64,000 bases of DNA from Kitasatospora sp. NBC_00458 (GCF_036013975.1 NZ_CP107904.1:6411001-6475000); one strand, 5' to 3'; positions 33,523-41,934 are shown, counted from the stretch's first letter. The notes: generated by a model from the sequence alone, not told the origin. Program-made: numbers and translations.

Positions 33523-34352
33523 GTCTTGGCGTGGCGCTCGCGGCCGAGGGTGGCCAGCAGGAGCAGCAGCAGCCAGGTGATCAGCAGGCTCAGGATGGAG
33601 ACCGCGACCGACATGTGGGCCTGGCTGTTGCCGACCGTGTAGATCCAGACCGGGAAGGGCTGGTAGCCGAGGATCGAGGCGGCGGTGAACTCGCCGAGGA
33701 CCAGGGCCAGGGTGAGGAAGGAGGCGTTGAGCAGCGCCCCGCGCAGGTTGGGCAGGACGACGGTGAACACCGCGCGCGGCCAGCTCGCACCGCAGTTGCG
33801 GGCGGCCTCGACCAGGGTGCGGACGTCGACGGCGCGCAGGCCGGCGTCGAGCGCGCGGTAGGCGAGCGGCAGGCCCATCAGCACGTAGGCGATGACGAGG
33901 ACGACCGGGAAGTCCGGGTCCTGGACGAACACGAAGGTCTGGAAGAACGGCGTGTCCATCAGGTAGTCCGGGCCCCAGCGCAGCACGCCGATCAGGCCGG
34001 CGGTGAGCGCGACGGGCGGGACGACCAGCGGCAGGGTGCAGAGCACGTCGATCACCGGGCGCAGCTTCGGGGCGCCGAGCCGGACCGCGATCAGGGCGGG
34101 CACCAGCAGGAGCAGCAGCACCAGGACGGTGACGACGGCGAGGCCGAGGGTGAGCCAGAGGCTGTCGAGGAAGCCGGGGGCGGAGAGCAGTCCGGTGTAC
34201 GCCTCCAGGGAGTAGCCCTGGGGGTCGTCGATCGAGAAGTAGCCGGCGGCCGCGAGCGGGACGACGAAGTAGACGGCGGCGATGCCCAGGACGGCGCCGC
34301 GCCACCAGCGCACCTTGGTGCGGTCGGTACGGGCGGGGGTCAGCTGAGCCAT
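33513..34352 (-). CDS. ABC transporter permease, phosphonate-type (PhnV-like)
   Basis: 279 residues, six predicted membrane helices (first AVLGIAAVYFVVPLAAAGYF). The inner-membrane EAA loop is visible in ALDAGLRAVDVRTLVEAARNCGASWPRAVFTVVLPN (core EAARNCGASWPRAVF). Second permease of the importer. ATG 34352 overlaps the end of the first permease by 13 bases, showing translational coupling. A duplicated 11-bp unit spans the stop codon. Confidence 0.9.
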   Translation of the reverse strand: MAQLTPARTDRTKVRWWRGAVLGIAAVYFVVPLAAAGYFSIDDPQGYSLEAYTGLLSAPGFLDSLWLTLGLAVVTVLVLLLLLVPALIAVRLGAPKLRPVIDVLCTLPLVVPPVALTAGLIGVLRWGPDYLMDTPFFQTFVFVQDPDFPVVLVIAYVLMGLPLAYRALDAGLRAVDVRTLVEAARNCGASWPRAVFTVVLPNLRGALLNASFLTLALVLGEFTAASILGYQPFPVWIYTVGNSQAHMSVAVSILSLLITWLLLLLLATLGRERHAKTTS

Positions 34353-35305
34353 CGGGCGCTCCGGCGCTGGAGGGGGAGGTACACGGCCATCACGAGGACG
34401 GCCACCACGATCATGTTGAGGCTGAGGGCGAGGGCGAGGTTGCCCTGGCCGACCAGCACGTTGCCGGAGAGCGCGTCGGCGATCGAGCGGCTGACCAGCG
34501 GGACGGTCGCGCCGACCATGGCGGCGGCGGTGGCGTACGCGGCGAAGGCGCTGCCGAAGAGGAGCACGAAGCCGCCGAGCAGCGAGGGCAGCAGGATCGG
34601 CAGGGCCACGTGGCGCCAGTACTGCGCGGTGGTGGCCCGGTTGTTCTGGGCGGCCTCGCGCCACTGCACCCGCAGGCCGTCCAGGGCCGGGGTGATGGTG
34701 AGCACCATCAGCGGGATGAGGAAGTACAGGTAGACGATGGTGAGGCCGGTGAACGAGTACAGCGACCAGCCGTGGTCGGTGAGGTTCAGCAGCTTGGTGA
34801 CCTCGCCGGCGTTGCCGAGGGTGGCGACGAACGCGAACGCGAGCGGCAGGCCGCCGAAGTTGGCGAGCACGCCGGAGGCGGTGAGCACGGCCTGGCGCAG
34901 CCAGGTGTGCCGGGAGGTGACCACGGCCTGGGCGATCGGCAGGCCGATCAGGGTGGCGAGCAGTGCGGTCAGCGCGGAGAGCTTGAGGCTGCTCAGCATG
35001 GCCGTCCAGTAGGCGCCCTGGACGGAGGCGGTGACGTTGTCGAACGTGAACTGGCCGCCGCCGCCCTCCGCGTCGGTGGAGGTGGTGAACGCGCCGATCA
35101 CGATGGCGACGGCGGGGAGGCCGAAGCCGATCAGGAAGAACAGCAGGAGCGGCACGGTGGCGAGCCAGGAGGCGCCGCCGAGCCGGGCGAGCGGTCGCCG
35201 CCGGGGGGTGGGGGTGGTGGTCGTGGCGGTGCGGGACGCCCCCGCGCCGCCACCGAGGTCGGTGGCGGCGGGGGAGGTCGGCACCGGGGTGGGAGCCGTG
35301 GTCAT
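34340..35305 (-). CDS. ABC transporter permease, phosphonate-type (PhnU-like)
   Basis: 321 residues. A 45-residue Thr/Pro-rich cytoplasmic start precedes six membrane helices (first WLATVPLLLFFLIGFGLPAV). EAA loop: LDGLRVQWREAAQNNRATTAQYWRHVALPIL (core WREAAQNNRATTAQYWRH). It pairs with the next gene as a heterodimeric channel. ATG 35305 follows AAAGG. The solute-binding protein gene is 67 bases upstream in the same operon. Confidence 0.9.
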   Translation of the reverse strand: MTTAPTPVPTSPAATDLGGGAGASRTATTTTPTPRRRPLARLGGASWLATVPLLLFFLIGFGLPAVAIVIGAFTTSTDAEGGGGQFTFDNVTASVQGAYWTAMLSSLKLSALTALLATLIGLPIAQAVVTSRHTWLRQAVLTASGVLANFGGLPLAFAFVATLGNAGEVTKLLNLTDHGWSLYSFTGLTIVYLYFLIPLMVLTITPALDGLRVQWREAAQNNRATTAQYWRHVALPILLPSLLGGFVLLFGSAFAAYATAAAMVGATVPLVSRSIADALSGNVLVGQGNLALALSLNMIVVAVLVMAVYLPLQRRSARWLS

Positions 35306-35372
35306 GAGTGCCTTTTCGCGGTGTGGCGGTTTCGCGGTGGGTCGGCCCGAACTGCGGTGCTCGGCCGGGGGG

Positions 35373-36542
35373 TCAGCCCGCGATGGCCTTGGTCCAGTTC
35401 TCGGTCACGACCTTCTTGGCGGCCGTGATCTGGTCCTGGGTCGGGAAGGTGGTGAACGGCTTCTCGACGGTCGGCAGCTTGGCGGCGGCCGCGGCGTCGA
35501 GGGTGCCGTCCTTCTTCAGGGCCTCGAAGGTGGAGGGGGTGGCGTAGCCGCCGAGGAAGAGGTTCTGGCCCTCGGCGCTGAAGAGGTACTCCTGCCACAG
35601 GCGCGCGGCGGCCGGGTGCGGGGCCCACTTGTTGACGCCCTGGTTGTAGAACTGGGCGTAGCTGCCGTCGGAGGGGATGGAGACCTTCCAGTCGACGCCC
35701 TTGTCCTTGAACTGGTCGCTGTAACCGGCGTTCAGGTAGGACCAGTCGATCGAGATCGGGGTCTCGCCCTTCTCGATGGTGGCGGGGGTCGACTCGACCG
35801 GGTTGAAGTTGCCGGACTGCTTGAGCTTGCCGAAGAAGTCGATGCCGGGCTGGATGTTGTCCAGCGAGCCGCCGTTGGCGAGCGCGGCCGCGTAGACGCC
35901 GCCGAAGGCCGAGCCGGACTTGGTCGGGTTGCCGTTGAGGGCGACCTGGCCCTTGTACTCGGGCTTGAGCAGGTCGGCGAAGGTCTTCGGGCAGTTGGCG
36001 ATCTTCTTGGCGTCGCAGCCGATCGAGATGTAGCCGCCGTAGTCGTTGACGCGGGCGCCGGTCGGGTCCTTCATGGTCTCCGGCACCTTGTCGAAGGTGG
36101 CGACCTTGTAGGGGGCGAGCAGGCCGTCCTTGACCGCCTGGAGCGCGAAGGCGCTGCCGAGGTCGACGACGTCGGGGGCGCGGTCCTGGCCCTTGCGGGA
36201 GGTGATCGCGTTGATCTCGTCCTGGCTGGAGCCGTCGGGGTTCTCCTCCTCGACCTCCAGGCCGTACTTGGCCTTGAAGCCGTCGATGATCTTGCCGTAG
36301 TTCGCCCAGTCCCGGGGCAGCGTGATGACGTGCAGCTTGCCCTCCTTCTTGGCGGCGGCGATCAGGCCGTCGATGCCGCCGAGGTCGGCGGCGGAGGTGG
36401 CCTCCTTGGCGTCCTTGGTGCCGGCCTTGGCGGCGTCGCCGGCCTTGGCGGTCGAACCGGCGGAGCCGCAGGCGGTGAGGGAGAGCGCGGCGGCGGTCAG
36501 TACGGCCGCGAAGGCGGCGGCGCGGGCACGGTGCACGGTCAC
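35373..36542 (-). CDS. Phosphonate (2-aminoethylphosphonate-type) ABC transporter substrate-binding lipoprotein
   Basis: 389 residues. Lipoprotein signal with lipobox LTAC at residues 22 to 25 (ALSLTACGSAG). The mature protein is a family 1 binding protein: DGLIAAAKKEGKLHVITLPRDWANYGKI, EEENPDGSSQDEINAI, APDVVDLGSAFA, YNQGVNKWAPHPAAARLW (fragments). These match PhnS-like aminoethylphosphonate binders rather than ferric-ion binders. GTG 36542 has AGGAGA upstream. First gene of the operon running to 31217, behind operator copy C, and divergent from the GntR regulator. Confidence 0.87.
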   Translation of the reverse strand: MTVHRARAAAFAAVLTAAALSLTACGSAGSTAKAGDAAKAGTKDAKEATSAADLGGIDGLIAAAKKEGKLHVITLPRDWANYGKIIDGFKAKYGLEVEEENPDGSSQDEINAITSRKGQDRAPDVVDLGSAFALQAVKDGLLAPYKVATFDKVPETMKDPTGARVNDYGGYISIGCDAKKIANCPKTFADLLKPEYKGQVALNGNPTKSGSAFGGVYAAALANGGSLDNIQPGIDFFGKLKQSGNFNPVESTPATIEKGETPISIDWSYLNAGYSDQFKDKGVDWKVSIPSDGSYAQFYNQGVNKWAPHPAAARLWQEYLFSAEGQNLFLGGYATPSTFEALKKDGTLDAAAAAKLPTVEKPFTTFPTQDQITAAKKVVTENWTKAIAG

Positions 36543-36873
36543 GGGTCAGTCTCCTGAATCAGGGCGTACTGCGAGGGGTGCGTATCGAGGGGATGCGTCG
36601 GGCGAGTGGGGTGGCCGGGGCGCCCGGGCCGGGGTGAGCGGCCGGCGATCGGTGCCCGAGTTGACTAGCCAACTTCGCTGACGGGGGTAAGTACGCCGGA
36701 GCCCGGTGACGGGAAGGTGAACGGATGGCCCAGTCCCGGGGTCGGCTGCGGGAACGGTCGAATCAGGTCGCCGGCGGATGATCGCCGGAGTGCGATGCTT
36801 CGGGAGCGCAGCGGGATAAGGTCGGGCTGTCCGCGCCGGTACGGCTGCGCAGGACACCGCCCCTGGAGGGACA
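36543..36873. promoter_or_regulatory. Divergent control region between binding protein and GntR genes
   Basis: 331 bases without a gene. Contains operator copy C (36659 to 36674), placed to act on both the transporter operon (117 bases from its start codon) and the GntR gene (about 200 bases). Confidence 0.7.
36659..36674. promoter_or_regulatory. Operator copy C (AGTTG-N6-CAACT)
   Basis: AGTTGACTAGCCAACT. The central CTAG and one base from a perfect 16-bp palindrome make this the best candidate for the binding site of the adjacent GntR/UTRA regulator. Confidence 0.8.
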
Positions 36874-37668
36874 TTGACTGACGTGGCAGTTGAGTCGGGC
36901 CGTCCGGCCGCCGAGGACCGCGCCACCGGAGCGCTCTACCGCAAGGTCGCCGCCGACCTGCGCGAGGCGATCACCACCGGCGCGTTCGGAGAGGCCGGCC
37001 GGCTGCCAGCGGAGGGCGCGCTCGCCGAGCAGTACGGCGTCTCGCGCGGCACCGTCCGCCAGGCGCTCGCCGTGCTGCGCTCGGACGGGCTGGTCACCTC
37101 CCGGCGGGGCACCCGCCGGGTGGTGCTGGGCACGGCCCGGGTGCAGAGCTTCTCCGAGCTGCTCAGTTTCACGCACTGGGCGTACTCGATGGGCGAGGAG
37201 CCCGGCGGCATACTCGACTCGCTGGTCCGCCGCCCGGCCGACGCCGCCGAGCGCGAGCAGCTCCGCCTGGAGGCCGGTGCGGACGTCTACGTGACGGTCC
37301 GGCTGCGCACCCTCTCCGGGAAGCCGGTGATGGTCGAGCGCACGGTCTACCCGCCGCGGGTCGGCGAGATCGTCGCCGAGCTGCCGGCGGACGTCGTCTC
37401 GCACACCGAAGTGCTGCGCGAGCACGGCATCCTGTTCACCGACGCCGACCACACCATCGACATCGTCGCCGCCAACGCGGACGACGCCCGGCTGCTCGGC
37501 TGCCGGCGCGGCGGGCCGCTGCTGCGCGAGCGGCGCCGGACCACCGACCCGACCGGCACGCCGGTGGAGTGGTCCCAGGACCGTTACCTGCCCGGCACGG
37601 TGGCCTTCAGCGTGCACAACTCGCTGGCCACGTCCGCGCTTTCGCGGCACGCCCGGGAGCTGGACTGA
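36874..37668 (+). CDS. GntR-family regulator with UTRA domain (HutC/PhnF subfamily)
   Basis: 264 residues. N-terminal winged helix: ALYRKVAADLREAITTGAFG, RLPAEGALAEQYGVSRGTVRQAL, LVTSRRGTRRVV (fragments); C-terminal UTRA ligand domain with VTVRLRTLSGKPVMVERTVYP and a terminal EWSQDRYLPGTVAFSV. HutC-type members such as PhnF and DasR repress nutrient-uptake genes and release DNA on binding a small phosphorylated or amine ligand. TTG 36874 is chosen because GGAGGG lies four bases upstream; GTG 36883 is an alternative. Likely regulator of the four AGTTG-N6-CAACT sites in this window. Confidence 0.9.
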   Translation: MTDVAVESGRPAAEDRATGALYRKVAADLREAITTGAFGEAGRLPAEGALAEQYGVSRGTVRQALAVLRSDGLVTSRRGTRRVVLGTARVQSFSELLSFTHWAYSMGEEPGGILDSLVRRPADAAEREQLRLEAGADVYVTVRLRTLSGKPVMVERTVYPPRVGEIVAELPADVVSHTEVLREHGILFTDADHTIDIVAANADDARLLGCRRGGPLLRERRRTTDPTGTPVEWSQDRYLPGTVAFSVHNSLATSALSRHARELD

Positions 37669-37695
37669 ACCCCTGGCGGGGGGAGGCGGATTCGG

Positions 37696-37748
37696 GGAGC
37701 GGGCGGGGGAGCCGGCAGGGGAGTCGGCGGGGGAGTCGGCAGGGGAGC
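37696..37748. repeat. Short GC-rich tandem repeats (ggcaggggagtc)
   Basis: Four imperfect copies of a 12 to 13-bp unit between the convergent GntR and double-oxygenase genes. Confidence 0.7.
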
Positions 37749-37776
37749 GCTCCGGCCGGGGTCGGGGCGCAGCACA

Positions 37777-37809
37777 GCGGGGCGGGAGGCCGGCAGGCCC
37801 CCGCCCCGC
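37777..37809. terminator. Bidirectional terminator between GntR and double-oxygenase genes
   Basis: Stem GCGGGGCGGG / CCCGCCCCGC with a 13-base loop, followed by TTCGTG, between convergent genes. Confidence 0.65.
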
Positions 37810-37848
37810 TTCGTGTGCGCCGGCCGCCGGCCGCCCCTTCGCCCGGGG

Positions 37849-39432
37849 TCAGTGCATCAGGGCCGCCAGCAGCGGGCGGAAGTGCTCGAAGTCCGGGGTG
37901 TCCGCGTCCGCCTCCTTGGCCTGCTCGTCCCAGCGGCGGACCGCCACCGCGTCCTCGGCGCCCGGGTGCGCGGCGAAGGCGGCGGCCTGCTCCCCGGTCA
38001 TCGGCCCGCCCTGCACCCCGAGCGTGTACTCGGACGCCTCGGACAGCCGCTCCCGGTAGCCGGGCTCGACCGCGCACAGGTAGCGCTTGGCGGCCACGTG
38101 CAGCCGGACCGGCTCGGTGACCTCCGGGCCGAACCAGCGGGCCAGCCAGTCCGCGCCCGTGTCGCTGTGCCGGTTGTCCCGGCCCTCCATCAGGTCCCTG
38201 CCGTGCAGGGCGCCCCGGAAGTGGCCGATGTCGTGCAGCAGCGCCGCCGCGACCAGGTGCGGGGCCGCGCCCGCCGCCTGGGCGAGCGCCCCGGCCTGGA
38301 GCATGTGCTCGGCCATCGTCACCGCCTCGCCCAGGTACTCCCCGGCGCCCTCGCCCGCGAACAGCTCGGCGATCGTGTCCAGCGCGGCCGCGCGGCGCCG
38401 CAGCACGGCGAGGGTGCTGGTCAGCGAGTCGAGGTCGGCGTAGCAGCCCTGGAGGTGGCGGTGGCCGTCCTTCTCGAAGGCCGTCCGGGCGTGCAGCAGG
38501 CGGACGTTGTCGAAGATCAGGCAGTCGCCCCGGTCCAGCCGGAACTCCAGCTGCAGCTCCGGGCGGAGGGTGATGGCGGCGAACCGGCGGTAGGCGGCGT
38601 AGAACGCCTCCAGCTCCCCGGCGGCGCCGCGCAGCGTGCCGATCGAGCGGTTGTTGAACCGCACCTCGCGGATCCGGCCCAGCGGGTCCACGTCGATCAG
38701 CGGCCGGTCGGCGCGCAGCTCGGTGCCGCGGTCGCGGAACACGAACGGGACGGGGGTGCGGGTCAGCACCGCGAATGCCTCCGGGTCCTCCTCGCGCAGG
38801 ACCGCCGCCGCCTTGAACCCGTCCACCAGGCCGGAGTCCCCGCCGGTCGCCGAGTTGTCGAGGCAGTGCAGCAGTTGGAGGGTGGGGACCGGGTCCCGGT
38901 ACGGGTTGTCGGTGTGCGGGGTGATCGCGACGCTGGTGAACGCCAGGTTGTTGGGGTCCGGCTCGACCCGGACGTCGAACAGCTCGCCGTAGTTGGTGAC
39001 CCGCACGTGGCCGAAGGTCCCGGCGACGGCGAGCACCTGCCGCTCGACCGCCGGGACGCCGCGCAGCACGGCGAAGCCGGATCGGCGCACGGCGGCCAGG
39101 ACGGCGGCCTGCTCCGCCGGGTCGGCCAGGTAGGCCTCCCAGTGGGCCTCGGGGATGCCGTGCGCGAAGTCCGCCGCCGCCCAGAGCCGCTTGTCGGCCT
39201 CCGTCCGCCCGTCGCCGTCCGCCGCCCCGGCCAGCCACTCCAGCGGGTAGCGCGACCGGTGCCCGTCCGACCAGAGCACCTCCAGGTGCCCGTCGAGTTC
39301 GGCCTGCGCGGCGATGCCGAGGTCGTCCGGCAGCTCGGTGATCTGGAACAGCTTCTGCCCGTTCCGCTGGTCGCGGCACTCGGCGCAGGGGCAGTTGTCG
39401 CGCAGCCAGTAGGGCGGCAGGTGGGTGGTCAT
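37849..39432 (-). CDS. Fused TmpA-like Fe(II)/2OG dioxygenase and PhnZ/TmpB-like HD diiron oxygenase
   Basis: 527 residues. Residues 10 to 70: GBBH-type zinc module, Cys14, Cys16, Cys19 (DNCPCAECRD) and His58 (WSDGHRS). Residues about 85 to 335: TauD/GBBH fold, iron triad His173-x-Asp175 (TPHTDNPY) and His314 (DNVRLLHARTAF). Residues about 350 to 527: PhnZ-like HD domain; Tyr366, Glu369, His376, His400, Asp401, His404, His422, His445 and Asp502 keep nearly the exact spacing of PhnZ Tyr24, Glu27, His34, His58, Asp59, His62, His80, His104, Asp161. TmpA hydroxylates 2-trimethylaminoethylphosphonate and TmpB cleaves the C-P bond; here both steps would sit in one polypeptide, releasing phosphate and probably glycine betaine. 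ATG 39432 has AGGAGGAG upstream; operator copy D lies 31 to 48 bases before it. Confidence 0.9.
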   Translation of the reverse strand: MTTHLPPYWLRDNCPCAECRDQRNGQKLFQITELPDDLGIAAQAELDGHLEVLWSDGHRSRYPLEWLAGAADGDGRTEADKRLWAAADFAHGIPEAHWEAYLADPAEQAAVLAAVRRSGFAVLRGVPAVERQVLAVAGTFGHVRVTNYGELFDVRVEPDPNNLAFTSVAITPHTDNPYRDPVPTLQLLHCLDNSATGGDSGLVDGFKAAAVLREEDPEAFAVLTRTPVPFVFRDRGTELRADRPLIDVDPLGRIREVRFNNRSIGTLRGAAGELEAFYAAYRRFAAITLRPELQLEFRLDRGDCLIFDNVRLLHARTAFEKDGHRHLQGCYADLDSLTSTLAVLRRRAAALDTIAELFAGEGAGEYLGEAVTMAEHMLQAGALAQAAGAAPHLVAAALLHDIGHFRGALHGRDLMEGRDNRHSDTGADWLARWFGPEVTEPVRLHVAAKRYLCAVEPGYRERLSEASEYTLGVQGGPMTGEQAAAFAAHPGAEDAVAVRRWDEQAKEADADTPDFEHFRPLLAALMH

Positions 39433-39462
39433 GGGCTCCTCCTCGGCGGGGCGGTGGGCATC

Positions 39463-39480
39463 AAGTTGTATAGCCAACTT
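39463..39480. promoter_or_regulatory. Operator copy D (AAGTTG-N6-CAACTT)
   Basis: AAGTTGTATAGCCAACTT, 31 bases upstream of the double-oxygenase start codon, at promoter position. Half sites are perfect over six bases. Confidence 0.8.
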
Positions 39481-39533
39481 GGTGCTGTGGGGAGCCTTGC
39501 GGGTGGTGGTGAGATCCGGGTGGCGAAACGGTG

Positions 39534-39565
39534 AACCCCTCGGGAACAGAAGCTCCCGAGGGGTT
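39534..39565 (-). terminator. Terminator after the class V aminotransferase gene
   Basis: Perfect 12-bp stem AACCCCTCGGGA / TCCCGAGGGGTT, loop ACAGAAGC. It separates the aminotransferase transcript from the double-oxygenase gene on the same strand. Confidence 0.75.
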
Positions 39566-39645
39566 GCGAGGGGGCGGGGCAGGGGCGCGGCGGGGTGTGG
39601 GGCGGTATGTCGGCCGAGGTGGGCGGGGGAGGGGGGCCGTGGCGG

Positions 39646-40737
39646 TCAGCGGCCGGTCGCCGTCCAGGCCTCGTCCGCGGCCTTGAGGGCCGGGGCGGGG
39701 TCGGCGCCGGTGGCGGTGGCCAGGGCGGCGAGGGTGGCGCGGACCGTCTCCGCGGACGCGGCCGGGCCGTAGTGGTTGACCCGGAGCATCCCGGCGGCCA
39801 GGGCGCCGCCGCCGGCCTGGACGGGGAGGGACGGGTCGAGACGGCGGAGCTCGGCGGCCAGCGCGGCGGCGTCCAGGCCGGCCGGGGTGCGCAGGGTGGT
39901 GGCCACCGGGGCGGCGTGGGCGTCCTCCGGGACGAACGGGGCGACGGTGCCGAGCGCGCGGACACCGGCCCGGGTGGCGGCCGAGGCCGCCCGGTGGCGG
40001 GCGATCACCGCGTCCAGGCCGTCCGCCTCGATCCGGTCCAGACAGGCGCCGAGGGCGAGCATCTCCAACTGGGCGGGCGCGTGCGGCAGGACCGTCCGTC
40101 CGGCGTCCGTCCAGCGCTCCTTCCAGTCCAGCAGGGAGAGGTAGGAGCGGCGCGGGGCGGCCGGGTTGGCGGTGATCCGCTCCCAGGCCCGCCCGGACAC
40201 CGACACGGCGGAGACGCCGGCCGGCCCGCCCATCGCCTTCTGCCCGCCGATCACGCACAGGTCGACGCCCCAGGCGTCGGTGAGCAGCGGCTCGGCGGCC
40301 ACCGAGGCGACGGCGTCCAGCATCAGCAGCGCCCCGTGCTCGCGCACCACGGCGGCGATCTCCGCGACCGGGTTGGTGTTGCCGGTGGCCGCCTCCGCGT
40401 GGACCAGGGAGACGAAGTCGACGGCCGGGTTCGCGGCCAGCGCCTCGGCGACCTGCCCGGCGGTGACGGCGCTGTCGAACGGCACGGCGAGGTCGACGAC
40501 CTCGGCCCCGCAGTCGCGCAGCCAGTTGCCGAAGGTCTGCCCGTACGGCCCGGTGACGATGTTGAGCGCGGTCGAGCCGGGGTGGGCGGCGCCGCGGATC
40601 GCGGCCTCCAGCGGCAGCAGCGCCTCGCCCTGGGTGACGATCACGTCGGCGGTGGTGTGCAGCAGCGCGGCCACCTGGTCCTCGACGGCCGCGAAGTCGG
40701 CGGCGCTGAGCGGGGGCAGGTCGAGGAAGGGGCTCAC
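39646..40737 (-). CDS. Class V PLP-dependent aminotransferase (AGXT/PhnW-like)
   Basis: 363 residues. Fold type I: LNIVTGPYGQTFGNWL, substrate pocket VSLVHAEAATGNTNPV, cofactor aspartate in ALLMLDAVASVAAEPL and the Schiff-base lysine in VIGGQKAMGGPAGVS. Relatives are alanine-glyoxylate, serine-glyoxylate and 2-aminoethylphosphonate:pyruvate transaminases; this one is shorter and more divergent than PhnW. GTG 40737 has AAAGG ten bases upstream. Beside the phosphonate genes on the same strand, but with its own terminator and no AGTTG operator, so membership in that pathway is an inference from position. Confidence 0.85.
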   Translation of the reverse strand: MSPFLDLPPLSAADFAAVEDQVAALLHTTADVIVTQGEALLPLEAAIRGAAHPGSTALNIVTGPYGQTFGNWLRDCGAEVVDLAVPFDSAVTAGQVAEALAANPAVDFVSLVHAEAATGNTNPVAEIAAVVREHGALLMLDAVASVAAEPLLTDAWGVDLCVIGGQKAMGGPAGVSAVSVSGRAWERITANPAAPRRSYLSLLDWKERWTDAGRTVLPHAPAQLEMLALGACLDRIEADGLDAVIARHRAASAATRAGVRALGTVAPFVPEDAHAAPVATTLRTPAGLDAAALAAELRRLDPSLPVQAGGGALAAGMLRVNHYGPAASAETVRATLAALATATGADPAPALKAADEAWTATGR

Positions 40738-40833
40738 GGGCTCGGGCCTTTCGCGGTGGGGATCGGGGGCCGGGTCGAGTCTGCCTCATCGGCGGTGGTC
40801 ACGGGGAATGCCGCCGTCGGTAGAGTGCGGGCC

Positions 40834-41934
40834 ATGAGCGATGGCACGGTGCTGCACGTCCGGGGTCGGGTGCTGGTCGGTCCGGAGGACGTCCGGGACG
40901 AACTCTGGGTGGTGGACGGCCGGGTGACCTTCGACCGTCCGGCGGCCGCGGACGCCGCCGGCGACGTCCGGACGGTGGACGGCTGGGTGCTGCCGGGCCT
41001 GGTGGACGCGCACTGCCACGTCGGCCTGGACGCGCACGGCGCCGTCGACGCCGCCACCAGCGAGAAGCAGGCGCTCACCGACCGCGACGCCGGCACCCTG
41101 CTGATCCGCGACGCCGGTTCGGCCGCCGACACCCGGTGGATCGACGACCGGGAGGACCTGCCCCGGATCATCCGCGCCGGCCGACACATCGCCCGCACCC
41201 GCCGCTACATCCGCAACTACGCGCACGAGATCGAGCCCGGCGACCTCGCCGCGTACGTCCGGGCCGAGGCGCGGCGCGGCGACGGCTGGGTGAAGCTGGT
41301 CGGCGACTGGATCGACCGCGAGCGCGGCGACCTCGCGGCCTGCTGGCCCGGCGACGCGCTGGCCGAGGCGATCGCGGCGGCGCACGAGGAGGGCGCGCGG
41401 GTCACCGCGCACTGCTTCGCCGCCGAGTCGCTGCCGGACCTGCTGGCGGCCGGGATCGACTGCGTCGAGCACGCCACCGGCCTGACCGAGGAGCTGATCC
41501 CGGCCTTCGCCGAGCGCGGTGTCGCGATCGTCCCCACGCTCGTCAACATCGCGACCTTCCCGGGCCTGGCGGACGGCGGCGAGTCCAAGTTCCCGGCCTG
41601 GTCGGCCCACATGCGCCGGCTGCACGCCCGCCGGTACGACACGGTGGGCGCCGCGCACGACGCCGGCATCCCGGTGTTCGTCGGGACGGACGCGGGCGGC
41701 TCGCTCGCCCACGGCCTGGTCGCCGAGGAGGTGGCCGAGCTGGTCAGGGCCGGGCTGAGTCCGGCCGAGGCGCTCTCGGCGGCGACCTGGTCGGCGCGCG
41801 AGTGGCTGGGCCGGCCGGGCCTGGAGGAGGGCGCGTCGGCGGACTTCGTGGTGTACGCGGAGGACCCGCGGGCGGACGTGCGGGTGCTCGCCGACCCGCG
41901 GCAGGTGGTGCTGCGGGGGCGTCCGGTGGGGTGA
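40834..41934 (+). CDS. Metal-dependent amidohydrolase (imidazolonepropionase-like)
   Basis: 366 residues. Amidohydrolase barrel: PGLVDAHCHVGLDAHG (metal histidines), GWVKLVGDW (bridging lysine), RVTAHCFAAES, DCVEHATGLT and VGTDAGGSLAHG with the catalytic aspartate. Hydrolyses an amide or cyclic amide, possibly a dipeptide-like or N-acyl compound. It appears leaderless: TAGAGT at 40821 to 40826 ends seven bases before ATG 40834, with no ribosome binding site. Divergent from the aminotransferase, 96 bases apart, which may share control. Confidence 0.87.
   Translation: MSDGTVLHVRGRVLVGPEDVRDELWVVDGRVTFDRPAAADAAGDVRTVDGWVLPGLVDAHCHVGLDAHGAVDAATSEKQALTDRDAGTLLIRDAGSAADTRWIDDREDLPRIIRAGRHIARTRRYIRNYAHEIEPGDLAAYVRAEARRGDGWVKLVGDWIDRERGDLAACWPGDALAEAIAAAHEEGARVTAHCFAAESLPDLLAAGIDCVEHATGLTEELIPAFAERGVAIVPTLVNIATFPGLADGGESKFPAWSAHMRRLHARRYDTVGAAHDAGIPVFVGTDAGGSLAHGLVAEEVAELVRAGLSPAEALSAATWSAREWLGRPGLEEGASADFVVYAEDPRADVRVLADPRQVVLRGRPVG

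Noticed and set aside
39646..40737. Naming the class V aminotransferase PhnW
   Set aside because: It has the right fold but is divergent from PhnW, lacks the shared operator and ends in its own terminator; AGXT-type activities are equally likely.
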